A stretch of 64,000 nucleotides of DNA from the NCBI GenBank assembly GCA_963932465.1, contig OZ010792.1, positions 19,547,701 to 19,611,700 on the forward strand. Direction: 5' to 3'. Source of the stretch: Maratus speciosus (Eukaryota > Arthropoda > Arachnida > Araneae > Salticidae). The position numbers were made by a program, and so were the translations under genes. Positions 10,530 through 22,043 of the stretch are shown here, one piece after another. The stretch's first letter is position 1, and the number at the start of each line of letters is the position of its first letter. The notes under the pieces were generated by a model. It was not told where the DNA came from. It was given only the letters and a program-made list of their open reading frames with translations, and did not search any database.

Positions 10530-10987
10530 GTCCCATGAAAAGGCTGCAATTTATAAGCTGATTGTACATGCAAAATCTAAAAATGTATTAAGTGTCGAAA
10601 AAAGGGATGCAGAAGATTGGCTAAGCATTGAGGAAAATGCATCAACAACAAACAATTTAACGGACAGTGAGATCGCCGATGCTGTGCTAAATAGAACCGC
10701 CGATAATGCTAGTAGAAGCTCAGAAGACGAGGATGAAGAACCGGCAGAAGAATATGTGCCACTAAAAATGAATAAATTTGACTGGAGTATTAATATATGC
10801 TTTAGAGAAACAAGAACGTATTTCCGAAAAAGACGTTCTTCAGTTGTATAAAATACAAATTACGAAAAAAATTTTTAAAGAACAACCAAAAAAATTTGAA
10901 GCAAACAAAGTTGAAATCGAGGTTTCCGAAATTACAAGAGGAGAAATAATTTCACTCTTTATTGGATTTTTTTTCTCTGTAACATAG
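10530..10987 (+). pseudogene. pogo/Tigger-like transposase C-terminus, frameshifted
   Basis: The first frame (to about 10790) contains DWLSIEEN, then LTDSEIADAVLN and an acidic run (EDEDEEPAEE). This is the order seen at the C-terminus of Tigger/jerky-type transposases. The homology then moves to another frame from 10778 (ALEKQERISEKDVLQLYKIQ), so there is a frameshift near 10775-10800. The HTH and DDE domains are missing. Not functional. The family call rests on the recalled acidic C-terminal pattern plus the TA-flanked ends, not on a search. Confidence 0.65.
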
Positions 10988-11193
10988 AAAACATCATATA
11001 ATATAAGGTTCTTTTTGTATTTTTCTCTTTTTCTTACATAATTATCACTTAAGAATGGATTAAATTATGGCTAAATGCACCATTAAGAATATAGTACTAC
11101 TTCTGATATTCATAGTTACTACTTTTGATATTCCTTCAAAAATCCGGCATAGTCGCATTCCCGATGACGCCGGATTTTTGAAGTTATACTGTA

Positions 11194-11783
11194 TCATCTA
11201 TTACTTTAAAACTTATTACTAATTTACATTTGTTACTAATGGTAGTGATTTTATTCCGGACACAATCTTAAAAATGTTTCAGCTTAACAAAACACTAAAT
11301 AAAAAGTCCCAGTACAATACGCAATATTCAAACTCCGTGCAAATCTCTGAAGCATAATACTACACGGAACGTTAAACTAAAAGAGCAGATCAATTATACA
11401 AATATCTCAGTAACATCCGCTTAGACACTTTTTGTTAGTCAATTGTGGTCAATGTCCCTGTGATTGTGCGATATTTGTTTTTTTACGGGTAATAACACCA
11501 GCCAATAGACTATGCTTTCTGAGATTAGTTTCACCCCATATGCACTGCCTGATCTTTTTAGTTCTATCAGCATATGTGAAATGTTTTGGAAATTTTTCTG
11601 AAATACTTCAGCAGATGTTCCAAATTTTCGAGTTACAAAAACTTACAAGTCAAACTTTGTATGGAATAAATGAAATATAAGTATTTTTTTCTTGTATAAC
11701 CCGAATGCAAAGAAATATAAAAAGTTATATAAACATTTTACAGGATTTACCTATTTAAAATCCAATAATTTATTACGGCGTAC
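11194..11783. other. Intergenic, nothing recognised
   Basis: AT-rich with a short 82-codon frame at 11432-11680 that shows no recognisable domain. Confidence 0.3.
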
Positions 11784-11948
11784 CAGTGGTGGCAAATATG
11801 GCAGATTTTTTATTCAAAATTTCAAATTTGTACCAGAAAATTTTGAATAGAAAGTTTATTTTAATTTATTCACAGACTGTGTATTAATTTTTCTCGTAAA
11901 AATTTGAAATTGATAATCGAATAAAAATCCGCAAATCTGGCAACACTG
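11784..11948. mobile_element. Short TIR MITE, CAGTGTTGCCAGATTTG type
   Basis: 165 bp with inverted ends CAGTGGTGGCAAATATGGCA and, reversed, CAGTGTTGCCAGATTTGCGG, then ATTTTT in both. No clear target duplication. The terminus resembles hAT. Confidence 0.65.
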
Positions 11949-12191
11949 CCTGTTTAGGGCTCACTTTCCGAAGTCCGAGCCCGATACAGAAAGTGTGCAA
12001 TAAAAAAAATTACATAATATTCCAAAGTTGTTTTAAGTTGAATATCTTATTTTTTAACAACTTCTTACAACAACTTCTTAACTGTTAATCTAATTAATTT
12101 TATGAAATTTATTATTCAACCTTATCAAAAGAGAAGTTTAGTATTAAATAAAGTATACTTCCTAAAAAGATTCTCATATTTTTCTCGCCCA

Positions 12192-12808
12192 CACTGAGAA
12201 AAATGACGCTTTCAAATCTGAGTAAATCTATGATTTCATTTTTTTTTTATGAAACTTTTTGTTTAAAATATGACGACCCAATGATTTCAATTCTGAAATA
12301 CCAGAAATACTCAGTTTCAAACAAAATTACTTTTCTTTCGTTAAACTTAGTAAATTTCACCCCGACGGTTTAATTTATTCATATTATATCATTTGCTATT
12401 ATTTCGAACGAAACGCTCCTTTCAGTAATAATTTATAACATGAAATGTGGCGAACTACATTTTTATCATGTTCGCGGAAGAACACTTAAAAGCCATTGTA
12501 ATATAATCGCGAAAGCGTACATTTTATTCTCCAGTCTTCGAAATCGAAGAATGGGTGAATTCGTAAAAGAAAGACTTCACGGGTGAGATTTGACAACCAT
12601 CAGCATTATATAAATACAAACATCATGTAAAATCTGAATAAACATCATGAATAAAGCGTTATGTGCTCATATTTATGTCCATATTTTCAGAAATGAGTAT
12701 ATACATGTTTCAAACTTGAGTAATTTTGTTTCGGAGCCATTTTGACTTTGTGACATACTCAGATTTGAGTATTTTTTACTCAGTTTTGAAAATGCCGTTT
12801 TTAGAGTG
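12192..12808. mobile_element. Probable TIR element, unclassified
   Basis: The left end CACTGAGAAAAATGACGC followed by TTTCAAATCTGAGTAAA pairs imperfectly with the right end, reversed: CACTCTAAAAACGGCATTTT, then CAAAACTGAGTAAA. No target duplication is visible and no coding remains. Confidence 0.45.
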
Positions 12809-13988
12809 CAACAAGCAAATCTGATGAAGTGCCTTCTATGAATAAATGAATGAAATTTGCAGATATTATTATTTATATGACGAAGAATTGCACAACGTTT
12901 TTCTATTTCCTATAAAAGGTGTACATCTTAAATTGTAATCAGTTAGTTTCTCAAAAAAATCTTTCGCAATTCACGTGTCCTTGAAAAGACAGCTTAAATT
13001 AAAAATTTGATACCGTTATCTGAAAGATGAAATGCTTTTATAGGAAAACAAAAAACACTTTTCGATTGCTTTCTATTGGAATTACAATTCATTCTAATTA
13101 TATTTTTTTACGAATGCAAGCGACTTTGTGAATGTAAAGAACAGAGCCGCAAAGATCGATTATGACGATATAAAAATCGATTATGACGCGCACATAAGAC
13201 TAATAATTTACAAACTTTTAAGCTAATGCTCGTTGACTAAAAACAAAAGAAAATATTCATTTCACGTTAGAACTCTAAAAAATAAATAAATAAAAGTTCC
13301 AAATAATAAATATCTTAAACGCACCACATTCCGATTGGCGCTATATTAACAGGTCGTCGCCGTCAATGCTATCTGCAAATGTGACAAATTTCTTTTTAAA
13401 ATAGCATTCTAATTATACTATAAAAAATAAAATAAATAAAAAGTACGATTTCTGTTTCCCTTCAATCTGATCGAAATAGCATTAAAATGATTTGAAATGG
13501 AATGAGTAATTTTTACGGGAAAAAAATTATTTTTATTTTTTATATACGAGAATAAATAAAATTGTCAATTTCACAAAAAAATATCCGGAGCCGAAGACTG
13601 GTATGAAAATCGAGCCCGAGCCCAACGTGGACTCGGTCTGAGGCCGTCTCATCTCTACGAAGTGTCCACTTTTCTTTATTTGATTTTTTTCTTTAACCTT
13701 TTGACAGGTTATAAAATGGTTTTGGAAGGAAAATGATTAAATCAAGAATAAATCCAAGTCTTATAACACAATTTCCATAATTGCTTTAAAACCATTTTAG
13801 ACAGTTTAAAAAATACTTCCGGTACAGCTTTTAACTTTTTTTTCAAGAATTTTGTTTCGCACTTTCCTTACAATGTTCTAGGCTGGATTCTGTTCTAGGC
13901 TGGCAAGGACCAGATTTCTGAGTAAGCTAATTGATTTAAGAAAAAAAAAATATCTTGATATATGTAAAAGTACAGTAAAAATTACTAT
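12809..13988. other. AT-rich intergenic DNA
   Basis: Contains a short direct repeat AAAATCGATTATGACG (near 13155-13187) and a GC-richer patch with GAGCCCGAGCCC (13597-13650). No gene. Confidence 0.35.
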
Positions 13989-13992
13989 TTAA

Positions 13993-14389
13993 CCCTTATC
14001 CGTGCTATGTCACTTCCCACCAGTGTTGCCAGGTGAGGGTTCCAAGTGCTCTGGACACCACTAATTTCTTACAATTTATTTCGCCATCTTTAACAGCAGA
14101 TAATTCTGGCATTAAATAACGCGATGAAAAATATTTTAAGGTACTAGTGCCCAGAGCATTTGAAGCGTCAATTTACATGGGACACCTGGCAACATTATTT
14201 CTCAATGGACCAGCATCTATTGCACGAATTTTATTCGATTGGCGCAACTTTTTTTAAGAAACACTTTTACTTCTACTTTGATAACATGCGCAAGAGAAAT
14301 ATACTACAAAAATTATTTTTTTAATTTAGTGATGTGAAAATTTTTTATAAAAATAGAATCACCTGTAAAAAGCTAGCGTCCAATAAGGG
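13993..14389. mobile_element. TTAA-flanked MITE carrying a nested hAT-like MITE
   Basis: TTAA lies on both sides (13989-13992 and 14390-14393). The ends are CCCTTATCCGTGC and, reversed, CCCTTATTGGACGC. Subtracting the nested element leaves about 220 bp, the size of the other TTAA MITEs in this window. Confidence 0.7.
14021..14197. mobile_element. hAT-like MITE, family TAGTGTTGCCAG, nested copy
   Basis: Left end CAGTGTTGCCAGGTG; right end, reversed, TAATGTTGCCAGGTGTCCC. The interior matches 6595-6784 (GATAATTCTGGCATTA, GAGCATTTGAAGC). Flanks CTTCCCAC and TTTCTCAA agree at 5 of 8 positions, a possible aged target duplication. Confidence 0.7.
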
Positions 14390-14618
14390 TTAATTAACAT
14401 TTTTATTTTTAAAAAAATTATATTACTGAAAATCTGATCTTTAATTTAATGGAATGCGCATAGTAATGATCGTCCATTGAAAAATATGTGTCAAAGCTTT
14501 AGAATTTTGATCATACCTGATTCATTGAAAACACATAAATTGAAAATGAAGAGTGTAATTCTGAATCCTTTAAAAGGAATTGAATGCAGTAAAAAATCTT
14601 TCCAGATATTTTTATTTA

Positions 14619-15364
14619 CAGTGAAACCTCTCTGTGTGACCACCTCCCTGAATGATCATTTTTTTCATGGAACGAAATTTATTCCCATAGGCTCAATACT
14701 AATTTTACCTCCATTCAGAGACCTTCCCAGTTGAACTCCCTCCATGAGCAATCCATTTCTTTGAACAAATTCCGTTTTTTCCTGGTCGCTTGAAGAACGT
14801 TTTATTAGAAAAATAATTCTGGAGAGCGCATTATTCATCAAACTTATAAACTAAGTTTAGATTTTTTTTTTATTATTCCGGTATATTTTATGTGTTTAAA
14901 CCCCTTTGCGGTCTTCTAGGCAATGAATTTAACTCTGATGACAAATTAAGAATGACAGTCAATAAACTCTACTGCACAATTCTGTCAGCAAACTCTCAAA
15001 GAAATATATAAATTAATGAAATCGTCATTATTTTTTCCCGTCCAAAAAAATTGCATTTATTTACTGAACATCGAAATAACTTGGAAATAAAAGTTATAAA
15101 AGATAAAACCTAAAATCAAAGAAAACGTCAAGGTATTCCTTTTTAAAACCCAGCAGTAATTAATTTATGTAATTAACTTTTATTTTGATACTTAAATTTT
15201 TATAAATTTTCCTAATGTAAAAAATAACTTTTACTTACGTTAATTGTTACCCTTTTTTAACAATTAAAATCTAGATTTAAACATGACCTCCATCAAGAGA
15301 GTACATCTCGGAGCGACCAATTTTTATTGGAACGGAACGTGGTCGCTTTAGGGAGGTTTTACTG
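14619..15364. mobile_element. pogo-like/Tc1-mariner TIR element, non-autonomous
   Basis: Inverted ends CAGTGAAACCTCTCTGTGTG and, reversed, CAGTAAAACCTCCCTAAAGC, then GACCACS. It is preceded by TA (14617-14618) and followed by CA, a likely decayed TA. The 746 bp interior has no transposase domain that I can recognise. Confidence 0.7.
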
Positions 15365-15598
15365 CATCAGATGTTTAGGAAACTTCGTCAGAATATATAA
15401 CGGGTATCTAAAACCATTTTAGATAAAAATATCAATATTTTCGTCCTTTTGCGCAAAATGGAGGGCAGTGAATCATTTTAACTAAAATATGATATAAAGA
15501 AAAAACGATAAAGATAATGATCAATTAAGTGCTAACAAGCTCATAAATTTTGCATAAAGTAACTGATATATATCGCCAAGCTTAGTCACAATTTTACA

Positions 15599-16187
15599 CA
15601 GGCCGAAACTAGCCTTTTTTGCACGGATTTTGCGCCCCCCCCCCTCTTCCGCAAAGTATATTTACAAAGAGAATTTTACTAATTTTCTAATAGCCGACTT
15701 AATTTAAAATTTAAAAGTTGTTATACTCTACGCAATCTACAATGGCGGATCCAAGGGGTAGGTCACGGGGGTCATGACTCCCCTCTGAACACCAACAAAA
15801 ATAGTCTAAAGATCCTTTTTAAAATGAATTATACAATATAGTCCCGCTTAACCGAGTTTCCGCCTTAACCGAGTTATTTTCTTCTGATGGACTGATGGCT
15901 TCCATTATTATGAAACAGCCATTATAAATGAAGTGTTATGTGCAGATGAAAGAGCAGTCGTAAAAAGTTTGAACTCTGATTTTCTAGTCAGAATGGGGAA
16001 AAAAATGGCCATAAGTTTTTTTTTTTTCTTTTTTTTTAATGATCTATTAAGAAAAAAAAAAAATCCATAAAAAAATGATCCATCGTAAGAAAATGATCCA
16101 TTCCGAAGCCATAATCCTTCATTTGGCGCCCCTTCGTTCTGGCGCCCGGGACACGTGCCCCCTCTGCCCCCCTTAGTTTCGGCCCTG
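15599..16187. mobile_element. hAT element, non-autonomous, perfect 8 bp target duplication
   Basis: Ends CAGGCCGAAACTAGC and, reversed, CAGGGCCGAAACTAAGGGG. They are flanked by ATTTTACA on both sides (15591-15598 and 16188-16195). 589 bp, with G/C-run subterminal segments. A 102-codon minus-strand frame at its right side is composed of terminal-repeat sequence and poly-T and is not a gene. About 15840-15880 (GCTTAACCGAG repeated) may be the end of another pogo-type element nested inside. Confidence 0.85.
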
Positions 16188-16433
16188 ATTTTACATATGT
16201 GCACGTATGGATGCATGCCTACATATGTATATAAAAGTATATGTCTACATACACGCTTGTATTACTTTACAAAAGCCGCTTTACTTTATACCGCAGAGGC
16301 CTGTTAATTTTTTTCTTTTGTTCTTTACTGTTTCAACACCGAGAAGCCATCATACAATTATACAACATCATGACGTCGCTTTTGCCGACTCAAAGAGAAT
16401 TTTTTACTTTACATAACAGAAGAAATGTACGAG

Positions 16434-16705
16434 GGTGGTTCAATAATTATTGTCCCTAGTGTATATAAAATATTTGTACTGCGATAGTTGTTTGGAATAT
16501 CAAAGCCTAATGTCTTAGATGCCTATATGCTCAAATTCAGAACCGTAGCTGCTATATTCATATAGTTTTGGAGGGAGGAGTGAAAGGGGGGGGGGGGTGA
16601 AAGGCTGATTTTTAGCTTATGGGGCTAGACTTGTGACAGTGAATGAGACGTAACTACTGTCGTTTGGACTCGGGATCATAATGATGTAGCCACATCTCAT
16701 CCGCT
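16434..16705 (-). pseudogene. mariner element fragment with transposase remnant
   Basis: At 16434 the sequence CGAGGGTGGTTCAATAATTA resembles a mariner terminal repeat. On the minus strand at about 16625-16703 a frame reads DEMWLHHYDPESKRQ and then a stop. This matches the mariner transposase region around its second catalytic Asp (DE-W-HH-DPESK). Only this short piece remains; the rest was deleted or replaced by a G-run region. Confidence 0.75.
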
Positions 16706-16724
16706 GTCCAAATGTAGCCTGCTA

Positions 16725-16782
16725 AACAGCGTGCTAGAAAAAGCAAGGCTGAGCTCATCCTTGCTTTTCCTAGCACGCTGTT
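16725..16782. repeat. 24 bp near-perfect hairpin
   Basis: AACAGCGTGCTAGAAAAAGC followed by AAGG pairs with its reverse complement across a ~10 nt loop; the only flaw is an extra base near the middle of one arm. It directly precedes a hammerhead-like core. Confidence 0.75.
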
Positions 16783-16799
16783 CCTTTTTCCCTATCTTG

Positions 16800-16850
16800 C
16801 ACTGAAGAAGAATCTCGCTAGTAGATTCGAAACAGCTGTTTGCTGCTTTT
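16800..16850 (+). ncRNA. Hammerhead-ribozyme-like core (candidate)
   Basis: CTGAAGA, then a 6 bp stem GAATCT/AGATTC with a CGCTAGT loop, then GAAAC. This has the order CUGANGA - stem II - GAAA of the hammerhead core. Stems I and III and the cleavage NUH are not convincing: the downstream AGC/GCT pairing lacks the needed U. Penelope-like elements are known to carry such ribozymes. It may be decayed or a coincidence. Confidence 0.3.
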
Positions 16851-16859
16851 CATGTATTA

Positions 16860-17990
16860 TTTGTGCATTTTTAAACGTTGGTTTTTCTGCTTTTTAATAT
16901 TGTTGCAAAAAGGCTTTATTTACCATTTTTAAATATTATATATGATTTAATCTAACAATTCTAATATTAATAAAATAATAAATAGAATTTCGTCAGTATT
17001 GTATAATAGCTATTTAATATGAAAATCTCTTAAGAAAACTTTACATTGTGTGACAGTTTTAGAAAAATGAATGAACTCACTTTGCGTTTACCAATCTTTA
17101 AAAAAAATCTGCTCATATGGAGTGAATCTAATCAAGAAAACAAAGTTCATTGACTAGCTTTATTGCCTGAGAAAACAACGATTTAGAAAATGGAAATGTC
17201 ATCGCCCATTAAAAGAAAACGGTAGAAAGTGTCAAAACTGCTATTAAAAAGATATTTGTGCAATTGCCCTCCATTAGTTCAGTTTAATGTGCCGTGTAGT
17301 TTAATCTAAATGCGTCGAGGATTTCTTCTGCACTTTATCTTATGGATTATATTTTCCTTTAAGACTGTTATGTTATGATTTTCAGAATAATTTAATCATA
17401 GCTCATAAAATATCACACTGTTATATAGCTGAAATACCGAACTATGTTGTAACATAAAGTCTAACTTTTTTACAAAGTTTTTTAAAAATAACTACAAAAC
17501 ATACAATGCGTTATTTTATTGAAACACTGTTAACGAATATTCAAAAACAATTAGTAGAATTTGCTATGTTTAAATGCAATTGTATCATAAACAAGTGGAT
17601 GACATGCTTCAATATAAGTAATCATAGATATTTAAAAAGAAACACGTCGGTAAATGTAAATACTATCCATTTTGTATGTTATTAGCGCAATCGTTCAAGA
17701 AAATCTGTTTAGTAAATGAGCACATGTGCAGTTTGAGAATATTCTGCTCAGATAATAATTAGAATAGTATAATTTGCGCACATAAAAATTAATGACCTAT
17801 AGCTTATGGCGAATGTATACAATTTCCTTTAGGGGTGGAGATTTTGAATGAGAGCATTCGTAAATGCGAATTTATATTAAGGTGAATCGTTTACTAGCGA
17901 TGTGCATTTTTTTTTAATTTGAGACAAAAATTCTGAGCTATTTTGAGCGAGAAAATACTAAGGGCTATTTAATATGCTACAAATTCTCAA
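16860..17990. other. AT-rich intergenic DNA
   Basis: No supportable feature. Confidence 0.35.
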
Positions 17991-17999
17991 ACACAAAAA

Positions 18000-18496
18000 T
18001 GAACCCTTTTTGTCACCAAATTACCAACACATTAATGTGTTGTGAATTAGAAAACTTCATATACAAAATATTTTTTGTGTTGTTATTGTGTTCTTAATAT
18101 GTTGCAAAAGTGTTGCTATCTAGAAATGTGTTCTTAATATGTTGCAAAAGTGTTGCTATCTAAAAATGTTTCTAAAAATGGTGTTGTTAATTGTGTTGAA
18201 ATCGTGTTGTAAGTAGCGTTGATGAACATATTTTCTTACAATAGTCTTGTGCTGCTCAACATTTTGTCACCAAATTAAGAACACAATGTAAACACCACAC
18301 AATTTAGAACACTATAAAATAACACATGTAAAACGCTTCCTACGTGGTGCCTTTAAAATAACACACACACACACACACTTAAAACATACTATTTATTAAA
18401 CATTTATAACACAATTTTAAAAATGAATATTTTGGAATGTTTTGAAAACACATTTTCTCCTCTTGTAATTTTTAACAACACTTTTTGCAAATCTTT
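18000..18496. repeat. TGTTG-rich block with a 45 bp tandem duplication and CA repeat
   Basis: ATGTGTTCTTAATATGTTGC followed by AAAAGTGTTGCTATCTA is repeated in tandem near 18082-18165. Many TGTTG and AACAC words occur around it, and a (CA)n run lies at about 18359-18379. Similar words (GTGTTGCAAAAGTGTT) reappear near 21085-21105. Confidence 0.55.
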
Positions 18497-18620
18497 TAGG
18501 TAGATTTCGTATGAAATATTACCTATTGGCATCGTTCCTATGTTGGAATTTCTGAAAAATTTTTGCAGATCTACACCGATCATGACCCCTAGAACCCAAA
18601 ACCACCCTCAGTAAAAAACT

Positions 18621-18654
<34 letters not shown>

Positions 18655-18660
18655 GTCTGT
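18497..18660 (+). repeat. Boundary repeat, left copy, with TATC microsatellite
   Basis: It begins TTTTAGGTAGATTTCGTATG. It continues through a segment ending GAACCCAAAACCACCC and then AAACTTTATCTATC with a (TATC)n run at about 18618-18668. The reverse complement of this order is found at 22740-22912, so it bounds a 4.4 kb region. Confidence 0.6.
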
Positions 18661-20610
18661 CTATCTATATATATCACTTTCTTCTGGACACGATAAGTTT
18701 CGTAATTCTGCACCAATCTCTTCCAAACTGATACATAAAATCAATGGGCATAAAATCTCGGTCAAGTTCGTTAAGGAGCAAAATCGGACCAAGGGGATGG
18801 GAATAGGGAGGGGTTTTGTGAAAACCGAAAACCCCCCATGACTTCTTAATTTTTGTACATATCAAATCAGTTTAAAGTTTTTATTACTTCTAAAAATAGG
18901 GCCAAAATTTTATGTATCACAGATTTTTGATAAAATTAAAAATGGACTCAAGGGGCGCAAAAAATAGGGTTTTTGTTGAGAAAAAAATTCCTAACTTCGT
19001 CAGTTCTCAATATATCAAATCCAATTAATTTTATTATATATCTCCTTAATAATATCTACAACTTTTATATTCACAAGTTTTTGATAGGACCAATTCGTAC
19101 TGCAAGAAAAAAAAAACGAAAACAAAAAAGGGGGGTTGAAGAAGAAAAATTTTCATAACTCCGTCAATTCACAAAATATAAAATCTCCATGAATTTATCA
19201 TATATCTTCTTAATATTGTCTACAACATCTATATATACAAGTTATGGATAGGACCAATTCTTGCAGCAAAAAAAAAAATTAAAAATACATAGCGGTTGAA
19301 GAAAAAAATCATCTAAGTAAGGGTGTATTCAAATCCAAACTGCTTATTTTCTGTCTCATTTTACAATTCATTTTTGCTCTCAAAGGCTTCCAATTGGTAC
19401 GTTTTCTTACCTAGAAACTATATAATGTACCGTAATGGTCAATTTCTTGATAGAGGCAGAACATATTTTTAAAAAAGCTGTTAAAGTGGACATTTTGAAC
19501 CGAATTTCCCGAAGCTGATTGTGTTGGAAAAATCATTGAATTAAGGATGCACTCAAATCCAAACTGCTTATTTTCTGACTCATTTTTAAATTCATTTTTG
19601 CTCTCAAACGCATTTAATTGGTAGATTCGCTTATTCAGAAACTATATAGTGTATCGCAATGATCGATTTTTTGATAGAGGCAGAATATATTTCAAAATAT
19701 GATGTCAAAGTGGGCATTTTGAACGGAATTTCCCGAAGCAATTGTGTTATCACTTTCTTCTGGACACGATAACTTCCACAATTCTGCACAAATCTCTTCC
19801 AAACTGATACATAAAATCAAGGGACATAAAATCTCGGCCAAGTTCGTTAATGGGCAAAAGCGGACAAAGGGGATGGAAATAGGGAGGTGTTTTGTGAAAA
19901 CCGAAAAAAACACATAACTTCTTAATTTTTGTACATATCAAATCAGTTTAAAGTTTTTATTACTTCTAAAAATAGCGCCAAAAATTCATGCATTACAGAT
20001 TTTTGATAAAATTAAAAATAGGCTGAAAGGGTGCAAAAAATAGGGTTTTTGGCAGAAAAAAATTCCTTACTTCTTCAATTCTCAAGATATCAAATCCAAT
20101 TATATTTATTATACATCTCCTTAATATTATCTACAACTTTTATATTCACAAATTTTTGATAGGCCCAATTCGTACCGAAAAAAAAATTAAAAACGAAAAC
20201 AAAAAAGGGGGTTGAAGAAGAAAAATTTTCATAACTCCGTCTATTCACAAGATATAAAATCTCCATGAATTTATCATATATCTTCTTAATATTGTCTTCA
20301 ACATTTATATAGACAAGTTTTTGAAAATTCTTACAGCAAAAACAAATTAAAAATCCATAGTAGTTGAAGAAAAAAATTATCTTATTAAGGGTGCATTCAA
20401 ATCCAAACTGTCTATTTTCTTACACATTTTTAAATTCATTTTTGCTCTCAAACGCATCCAATTGCTAGATTATCTTATTCAGAAACTATATAACGCACAG
20501 TAATGATAGATTTTTTGATAGAGGCAGAATATATTTCAAATAATGATGTCAAAGTGGTCATTTTGAACAGAATTTCCCGAAGCGATTGTGTTAGAAACGA
20601 AAAATATTGC
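18661..20610. repeat. Higher-order satellite, ~1.08 kb unit
   Basis: The unit starting CACTTTCTTCTGGACACGAT at 18674 repeats at 19748 (period about 1.07 kb). Within the units, a ~165 bp sub-repeat (CATAACTCCGTC, AATATAAAATC, CTTCTTAATATTGTCTACAAC) occurs near 18985, 19150, 20050 and 20225. A ~220 bp sub-repeat (TTCAAATCCAAACTG through TTTCCCGAAGC) occurs near 19325, 19550 and 20395. The 61-73-codon frames here are repeat-derived. Confidence 0.8.
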
Positions 20611-20898
20611 CCTGCTGAGAAAATAATTGTTTATTAATCAAGTTTTAACTAATTGAAAGAAAAATAAAAACACAGGTCGCTTATAAATCTTTTCAAAAAT
20701 CACATCAGCAAGTTTCATATTTTTTTTTTTATTATTATTATTAAAAATGAATCTGAAAATGTGCCAGAAAATTTCGAGTTGTTGAGCATGGAAAAATATT
20801 TTTTTTTAATATCGCCTTAACATGATTCTGATAAAACCAGCTATTTTATAAAAAGGAAATAAAAACTCGTCAAAAGCAGAGAGATAAAACTGTTAAAG

Positions 20899-21920
20899 TG
20901 GATTTATATCTAATAACGATTTAGTTTTTGTTGGTGAAATTAGTATACTTAACTTCGAAATCTACCTCTGCCTGTAGGCCGGGCCGGCAGGGATTTTTTT
21001 ATTTGGCACAACTCATTCGCAACACATTCACAACACAATCGAAAATGATTTTAGTTAGAAGTGTTAATTATAATGTTCAGTTAGTGTTGCAAAAGTGTTT
21101 CACGAATTTGCAGTGTAGTGATAGATAGTTATGTCGTAAATAAGTGTATATCTAATCTAAATCCACCATATATGGTATAATTTTACAGCTTATTTACGGA
21201 ATTTACCAATGTAATATCATGTATATATATTTTTTTTTTTTTAAGTTTGAATTAATTTAACTTTTTTTTTATTTTCTTTGTGTTTAATAGTGGCGGCTCG
21301 TGGTTTAGAATGTAGGTGAAGAGTTATAAAAACAGTGTATGGAAATGCGTTATGCATTTCCAATGAAAAACTCTGCTCCGTATCGAAAAAGGTAATTTAA
21401 GTTTACGGATCATCGTTATAACATTTACATTAAACTTCTTCGAAATGCTCTGCAATACAGCGTAAATACAAGAACATTGCTTTGAAAATTTCTTAGGCAT
21501 ACAAATTAAATTTTTCTAGTATTTGAGAAGAGAAAAAAATCCCTTTACCAAAAACGTCTTTAGTTTTAGATATACCAACGTTCAACTCCATTCTGCATTT
21601 AAAATCCTATTAAAAGAAAAATTTATAGATGATTCTATAAAATTCTAAAATAGAGATTTTCTGAGATTATCTTCTCGCTTGACATGAAATATCAAAAATT
21701 AATACTGATAATCACTTAGTCAATTACATACATGAATTCTCAATTAAAAAATTAATATAGTTTAGAATTATATAAAACAATAGTTACAAAAGCATTACTT
21801 TATTGCTATAAAGAGAAAAAATTAAATAAAAAGAATGTTTCTGAGTAACTTACGAACCCAAATTTCATTTCTAATAATTTCATTAAACCCAAATACAATA
21901 TCATTATTATATTCACACAC

Positions 21921-21954
<34 letters not shown>

Positions 21955-22043
21955 GCCGGCTCGGGCCTACAGGCGGAGGTAGATTTCGATGTTAAGTACT
22001 AAATTCTCCAACAAAACTTAAATCAAGATTAGAGATAAAACCC
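20899..22043. mobile_element. Foldback element with ~105 bp terminal inverted repeats
   Basis: The left arm (20899-21003) contains CGAAATCTACCTCTGCCTGT, then AGGCCGGGCCGGCAGGGATT. The right arm (21940-22043) is its reverse complement with a few changes. The arms are GC-rich in the middle. The interior is AT-rich and ends in a ~30 nt A run next to the right arm. No transposase. Target duplication not clear. Confidence 0.7.

Larger units (their letters stand above)
9932..11191 (+). mobile_element. pogo/Tigger-like DNA transposon with a nested SINE
   Basis: It is flanked by TA (9930-9931 and 11192-11193). The inverted ends are CAGTGTGACTTCAAAAATCC and, reversed, CAGTATAACTTCAAAAATCC, continuing into CGGCRTCA. 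Inside is a C-terminal transposase fossil of the Tigger/jerky type. A SINE was inserted within the left terminal repeat. Near the right end a second inverted copy of CAAAAATCCGGC creates a subterminal hairpin (about 11143-11183). Without the SINE and its duplicated 12 bp the element would be about 1.0 kb, so it is internally deleted. Confidence 0.85.

Noticed and set aside
15908..16216. 102-codon minus-strand frame
   Set aside because: It spans the GC-rich end of a hAT element and a poly-T tract. No domain.
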